Source: Francisellaceae bacterium UBA6186 (GTDB lineage: Bacteria; Pseudomonadota; Gammaproteobacteria; UBA6186; Azoamicaceae). From it: a stretch of DNA of 11,274 nt. Both the position numbers and the translations under genes were made by a program. The notes under the pieces were generated by a model. The model was not told the DNA's origin and ran no database searches. It saw only the letters and a program-made list of their open reading frames with translations. Of the stretch, positions 7,628 through 11,274 are shown piece after piece. The DNA lies in assembly GCA_002422785.1 (NCBI GenBank), contig DITK01000055.1, forward strand, positions 1 through 11,274, written 5' to 3'. Numbering within the stretch: position 1 is the first letter of the stretch; every line of letters begins with the position of its first letter.

Positions 7628-7632
7628 AGGGG
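7628..7632 (+). promoter_or_regulatory. Ribosome binding site for sohB
   Basis: AGGGG lies 7 nt before the GTG at 7640, which supports a GTG start; the resulting N-terminus aligns with the start of E. coli SohB. Confidence 0.6.
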
Positions 7633-7639
7633 CGATTTT

Positions 7640-8695
7640 GTGGGTGATTTTTTATTAGAATATGGCTTATTTGCAGCAAAAGCTCTAACCATTATTATTG
7701 GTATATTAGTAATAGTAGCATTTTTTATCGCCATGGTAGTTTCTAAAAAAAAACATAAAGAAGAAAATTATATAGAAATAGAGAACATTAACAATAAATT
7801 AGAAGATTTACAGGAAAATTTAGAATCAGAAATTCTAGATAAAGCAGATTATAAGAAATTACAAAAATCTCGTAAAAAAGAGAAAAAATTAAAAGAAAAA
7901 GCCAAGAAAAAATTAGAAAAAAACTCTATCGACCTACAAGAAACAGTAACATCAAGGATCTTTGTATTAACTTTTAATGGCGATTTAAATGCCTCAGAGA
8001 CAGATAACTTACGTGAGGAAATTACTGCTATATTGACGATTGCAACAGAAAATGATGAAGTATTGGTAAAGTTAGAAAGCAATGGTGGAATTGTACATAA
8101 CTATGGTTTTGCCGCAGCTCAACTACAAAGAATTAGACAACATAATGTTAATTTAGTGATCTCAGTTGACTTAGTCGCAGCTAGCGGCGGTTACATGATG
8201 GCTTGTGTCGCTAATAAAATTATTGCCGCACCTTTTGCGATAGTTGGTTCTATTGGAGTATTAGCACAATTACCTAATTTCAATAAATTATTACAAAAAC
8301 ATGATATAGACATCGAACACCATACATCTGGAGAATATAAAACCACTTTAACGATGCTTGGTAAAAACACCGAAAAAGGCAGAGAAAAATTTATTACTGA
8401 ATTAGAAGATACTCACACTTTATTTAAAGAATTTGTCAAACACAATAGGCCAATGCTAGATTTAAAAAAAATAGCTACCGGAGAGTATTGGTACGGTTTA
8501 CAAGCCTTAGATCTTAAATTAATTGATGATATAAAAACTAGCGATGATTATTTAATTGAAAAAAGCAAAGATCATGATATTTATGCAATAGAATATAAAA
8601 TTCATGAATCACTAAAAGAAAAAATTAGCAATATTTTATCTAAAACAATTCATCTTGTTTTAGATAAATTAACTCGAAAAATAATATTAACTTGA
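7640..8695 (+). CDS. sohB: Inner-membrane peptidase SohB (S49 signal peptide peptidase A family)
   Basis: A 351-residue protein matching E. coli SohB (349 residues) over its length. The GTG start is supported by AGGGG and by the shared EYGLF-AK N-terminus. One membrane segment (about 12-34) is followed by a Lys/Glu-rich, probably coiled-coil stretch (about 35-95), then the S49 protease domain. The catalytic serine is S182 in VAASGGYMMAC and the general-base lysine is K234 in SGEYKTTLTMLG, with the glycine-rich ESNGGIVHNYG near 146-156. Blocks such as APFAIVGSIGV, NTEKGREKF and ATGEYWYG are conserved. S49 proteases cleave within membranes or degrade leftover signal peptides; SohB was identified as a multicopy suppressor of degP loss in E. 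coli. The stop is 5 nt before the tRNA-Arg gene. Confidence 0.95.
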   Translation: MGDFLLEYGLFAAKALTIIIGILVIVAFFIAMVVSKKKHKEENYIEIENINNKLEDLQENLESEILDKADYKKLQKSRKKEKKLKEKAKKKLEKNSIDLQETVTSRIFVLTFNGDLNASETDNLREEITAILTIATENDEVLVKLESNGGIVHNYGFAAAQLQRIRQHNVNLVISVDLVAASGGYMMACVANKIIAAPFAIVGSIGVLAQLPNFNKLLQKHDIDIEHHTSGEYKTTLTMLGKNTEKGREKFITELEDTHTLFKEFVKHNRPMLDLKKIATGEYWYGLQALDLKLIDDIKTSDDYLIEKSKDHDIYAIEYKIHESLKEKISNILSKTIHLVLDKLTRKIILT

Positions 8696-8700
8696 TTTAA

Positions 8701-8776
8701 GCTCCGGTGGCACAGTGGATAGCGCGGTCCCCTCCTAAGGGACAGGTCAGAGGTTCAAATCCTCTCCGGGGCACCA
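8701..8776 (+). tRNA. tRNA-Arg, anticodon CCT
   Basis: A complete 76-nt cloverleaf with encoded CCA. The acceptor stem 8701-8707 pairs with 8766-8772 with one T-G pair. The D arm (8710-8713 with 8722-8725) has one A-C mismatch; its loop carries GG (8717-8718) and A at 8719, the A20 arginine identity base. The anticodon stem GTCCC/GGGAC is perfect, with a 7-nt loop and anticodon CCT at 8734-8736. The variable loop is 5 nt; the T stem AGAGG/CCTCT is perfect with loop TTCAAAT. The discriminator base is A. Only 5 nt separate it from the sohB stop, so it is either transcribed with sohB and processed, or uses a promoter inside sohB. tRNA-Arg genes are common integration sites for islands. Confidence 0.95.
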
Positions 8777-8819
8777 ATAAAATCAAAGGTTTTTGGCAAT
8801 TATTTTGTTGGGGTTTGAT

Positions 8820-8984
8820 ATGCCCCCAGAAAAACGGCATACAAGCTGGCTAGACAGTTGATGTCCATATTTAATAGTCGACATCACAAAGAAACAGCAG
8901 TCGATAAACTGGGAAATTTACAGGAATAAGATTATTAAAGAATTGCAAAACAATGATAATGCTTATGTTTCTAGTTATCGATAA
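8820..8984 (+). pseudogene. Possible gene remnant beside the tRNA
   Basis: One frame runs from ATG 8820 (MPPEKRHTSWLDS), meets a TGA at 8859-8861, then stays open for 40 codons to the TAA at 8982-8984. The second part (around INWEIYRNKIIKELQ and NAYVSSYR) has the composition of a real helical protein C-terminus, and the next ATG lies in another frame. It may be the end of a mobile-element or accessory gene cut by a deletion. No family is recognised, and chance is possible. Confidence 0.25.
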
Positions 8985-9083
8985 CCTAAGCATATTTAAT
9001 CTGACTAATGTTGGATATTTGTGTAATTAAAAAAGCTTGATTATATTTAGCGCTTATGTGTGTATATTACATTTTTTCATAAA

Positions 9084-9112
9084 TAACTTTATGTTATCTT
9101 TGCAGCTATAAA
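9084..9112 (+). promoter_or_regulatory. Candidate promoter for the patatin-OTU gene
   Basis: TAACTT (9084-9089), a 17-nt spacer and TATAAA (9107-9112), 29 nt before the ATG at 9142. The -35 is weak; the assignment rests mainly on the -10 and its position. Confidence 0.3.
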
Positions 9113-9141
9113 ATTATAAATAAATTAGAAGTTGAAAAAAA

Positions 9142-11274
9142 ATGTTACTATACTCCTACCATATAATTAATTCTAATGGTATAGAAACAACTGCAGAAGA
9201 ATGCAGCAAAATGAGTTGCGAAGAAAAAAAATCTCTTCACACACAAATTAGACGTCATATTTCTTCAGATGAATCAGTACGAGTATTATCTCTAGTTGGA
9301 GGTGGTATACGTGGTTATATGCTTGGTAAAACCCTAGAGGAGATTGAAAAAAGAACTGGTAAAAAAATTGCACAATTGTTTGATTGTATTGTTGGAACTT
9401 CAACAGGGGTGCCTATTGCGTTTGCTCTTTCATACCCACAAGAAGTTACAGTAGATGCTATTATAAACAATCCTAAACTTTCTAAGCCACATTTAGCTTC
9501 GCCTAAATTTCCAGCTTCAACTGTAACTAAAATTTACTCGCATTATGGGGCTTATATTTTTGCTAATCCTGCTTTAAAAAGGGTTTTGGATCCTTTTATT
9601 AAAGGAAAATGTGATGGTAAAACATATCTTTCAGCAAAAGAAATTGATGAACAAATAGAGCATGAGGGAGCAATAATTAAGATTATAGCTTCTCACTTTC
9701 AATCTGTACCAAACATAAAGGAAGCATTTGGCAAACTTTCTGAAAAAATCAATTTAACTAAAAGTTTACTAGACAATATTTCAACAGGTGGCTGTTTAGA
9801 TATGGATATTGCGATGCTTATACAGCATGCAAATTTTTTACATACATTTTTAGTTTATCCATTACACAAAAAAATACAAAACACATTGATGAATGCATTG
9901 AAAGAATATGTAGAAAATCCTGCATTACTTGCAGCAGCAGATACTTTAACTTCATCAGGAAGTATTTTTCATTTGTTTGATTTTAGAAAAATATTTACAC
10001 CTGGGCAAGATGCAAAAATATTTATAGAAGAATGTGTAACAGAACTTAAAAAATATTATTTAGAACCATTTAATGGTTTAAAAGATGGCATTGCTGATTA
10101 TGAAAAATTTAGCAGTACATTTTTTGATAAAGATGGTATAGAAGAAGTTCTTAAGAGATTTCTTCCGCTCGAATCAAAACTTGAAGATTTTTTAGGTTGT
10201 ACAGCTGGTGTAGCTTGTGTTAGAGATACATTGCAATTAAGAATTCTTGATAATTTAGATCTTAACACCCGTAAAATCTCATCTTATGATGCTATTCTTG
10301 CTAGCGTTAGTGCACAAGTATTTTTTCAATCACATACAGTAGGCAATGAAGTATTAATTGATGCAGGTTGTGCGGCTAAAAGCCCTTCTCAGGTGGCGTT
10401 TACGTTATCAAAAAAGTATTTTCCAGCTAATTGTCAAATTGAAATTTTTGAAATCGGAACAGCTAAGACTCCATTATTTACCATCGAACATCCACAAAAA
10501 TTAACACGTATACTAAATCCTTCTGATTCGCTTTATATGGTTATGGATGCAGGTAGAAATTCCACATCTGCTATTTTAAGCTCGCTAGCTAATGGAGAAA
10601 ATCCATTGTTCAAATATCATACAATAGATTTTGATTTGGGTGATGAAGTTTTTTTAGAAAAAACTACACAAGAGTATTTTAACAAAATGTTTGAAGTTGT
10701 TAGAAACATTGTTCAAGATGATTCAAGATTTGAATCATATATCAAAGCTCTTTATTTGTCATGCTTAAATGCCCAACCAATTATTCCAGAAGGACTAAAT
10801 TTTGTAAACATTCCAGAAGATGGTCATTGTTTATATTCTGCTATATCGCTATATCTAGGAGAAGAATTTAGCTTTTTGAGACGTATAGTAGCTGCAAATT
10901 TAGAACAAAATATTGATAAGTATCAAGCATTTTTTGTAAATGATACAGTCACTGCAGAAGAATATATCGAGAGGCTAAGGAATACAAATGAGTGGGGCGG
11001 TGAGTTAGAAATAGTTATATTAAGTGAATTATTAAATAGACCAATTATTGTTATAGGAAAAAACGGTAAAATTGTCAATCAACCAGTAATTGATGTATCT
11101 TACAGGCGTGATGAAAACATAAATCCAATTTTTATTTTTTATAATGGTGTTAATCATTATAGCGGACTTATTTTACAGGAAGGATATAACCCACGTACAA
11201 TATTAGATAATTTATCTCAAGAACAAACAAATGATCAGGTTGAAAGTTCGTATCTTCTCCAAAACCGAGGGTAA
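9142..11274 (+). CDS. Patatin-like phospholipase fused to an OTU cysteine protease, probable host-directed effector
   Basis: A complete 710-residue protein; its stop coincides with the window end. The N-terminal patatin domain has the oxyanion loop GGGIRG (53-58), nucleophile S87 in GTSTG (85-89) and the dyad aspartate D407 in DAG (407-409). The surrounding LEEIEKRTGKKIAQLFDCIVGTSTG region (65-89) is typical patatin. The usual Asp before the glycine loop is Val (V52), and S87 to D407 spans 320 residues, longer than in plant patatin or ExoU, so a helical insertion (about 180-370) is likely. Residues about 549-678 form an OTU domain: PEDGHCLYSAI with D560 and C563, the hallmark WGGELEIVILSELLNRPI, and H672 in NHYSG. 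Known OTU enzymes cleave ubiquitin chains; known bacterial patatins (ExoU, VipD) attack host membrane lipids. No signal peptide is seen. The ATG is preceded by AGAAG about 10 nt upstream. Location after a tRNA suggests acquisition by transfer. Confidence 0.9.
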   Translation: MLLYSYHIINSNGIETTAEECSKMSCEEKKSLHTQIRRHISSDESVRVLSLVGGGIRGYMLGKTLEEIEKRTGKKIAQLFDCIVGTSTGVPIAFALSYPQEVTVDAIINNPKLSKPHLASPKFPASTVTKIYSHYGAYIFANPALKRVLDPFIKGKCDGKTYLSAKEIDEQIEHEGAIIKIIASHFQSVPNIKEAFGKLSEKINLTKSLLDNISTGGCLDMDIAMLIQHANFLHTFLVYPLHKKIQNTLMNALKEYVENPALLAAADTLTSSGSIFHLFDFRKIFTPGQDAKIFIEECVTELKKYYLEPFNGLKDGIADYEKFSSTFFDKDGIEEVLKRFLPLESKLEDFLGCTAGVACVRDTLQLRILDNLDLNTRKISSYDAILASVSAQVFFQSHTVGNEVLIDAGCAAKSPSQVAFTLSKKYFPANCQIEIFEIGTAKTPLFTIEHPQKLTRILNPSDSLYMVMDAGRNSTSAILSSLANGENPLFKYHTIDFDLGDEVFLEKTTQEYFNKMFEVVRNIVQDDSRFESYIKALYLSCLNAQPIIPEGLNFVNIPEDGHCLYSAISLYLGEEFSFLRRIVAANLEQNIDKYQAFFVNDTVTAEEYIERLRNTNEWGGELEIVILSELLNRPIIVIGKNGKIVNQPVIDVSYRRDENINPIFIFYNGVNHYSGLILQEGYNPRTILDNLSQEQTNDQVESSYLLQNRG

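Larger units (their letters stand above)
8777..9141. other. 365-bp gap between tRNA-Arg and the patatin-OTU gene
   Basis: Holds a small decayed reading frame (8820-8984) and, near its right end, the presumed promoter of the downstream gene. No integrase gene, no second copy of the tRNA 3' end and no convincing terminator were found. The sequence just after the tRNA (TTTGATATGCCCCCA, 8814-8828) recalls the region beside tRNAs where integrases start, but that is a loose resemblance. Confidence 0.5.

Noticed and set aside
7849..8082. 77-codon minus-strand frame
   Set aside because: Antisense to the Lys/Glu-rich part of sohB; its Phe/Ser-rich composition is what the reverse of such codons gives.
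8783..8819. Possible terminator after the tRNA (ATCAAA ... TTTGAT)
   Set aside because: Only a 6-bp stem with a loop of about 25 nt and no T-run after it.
1..11274. CRISPR array, insertion sequence or phage genes
   Set aside because: No regularly spaced repeats, transposase motifs or terminal inverted repeats were seen.

Overview
The window is AT-rich and reads as the accessory part of a host-associated gammaproteobacterial genome, most likely an intracellular relative of the Legionellales or Coxiellaceae. This rests on a SohB protease and a FliA sigma factor of gammaproteobacterial type, an STAS protein resembling Pseudomonas HsbA, and several effector-like genes with eukaryotic-type domains. 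The exact taxon cannot be fixed from the sequence alone.

Left part (1-1346, minus strand): a broken gene resembling the class II (anthrax edema factor / Bordetella CyaA / ExoY) adenylate cyclases. Its 3' part is one long open frame that runs off the window edge. Its 5' part is split over several frames. Next (1377-4019, plus strand) come two effector-like genes, one with clear ankyrin repeats and a Ser/Pro-rich tail, and one mostly unrecognised with a single degenerate ankyrin unit.

Middle (4027-5464, minus strand): a compact regulatory operon in the order STAS anti-sigma antagonist, fliA (sigma-28), cheY. It has no flagellar structural genes, flhG, cheZ or cheA next to it. Upstream of it on the same strand, after a 92-bp gap, is a translationally coupled pair: a 12-TM MFS transporter of the ProP/metabolite:H+ symporter type, followed by a membrane-anchored CcmG/DsbE-like thioredoxin.

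Right part (7640-11274, plus strand): sohB is followed after only 5 nt by an intact tRNA-Arg(CCT). Beyond the tRNA the character changes: a 365-bp gap with a small decayed reading frame, then a 710-residue protein that fuses a patatin-like phospholipase to a C-terminal OTU-type cysteine protease (deubiquitinase) domain. A tRNA followed by a gene remnant and a host-directed fusion effector looks like the start of a genomic island integrated at the tRNA.

Overall, a housekeeping and motility-regulation backbone is flanked on both sides by effector-type genes acting on cAMP, lipids, ubiquitin and protein-protein contacts, some decaying and some intact. The patatin-OTU fusion and the cyclase remnant are the most notable finds.
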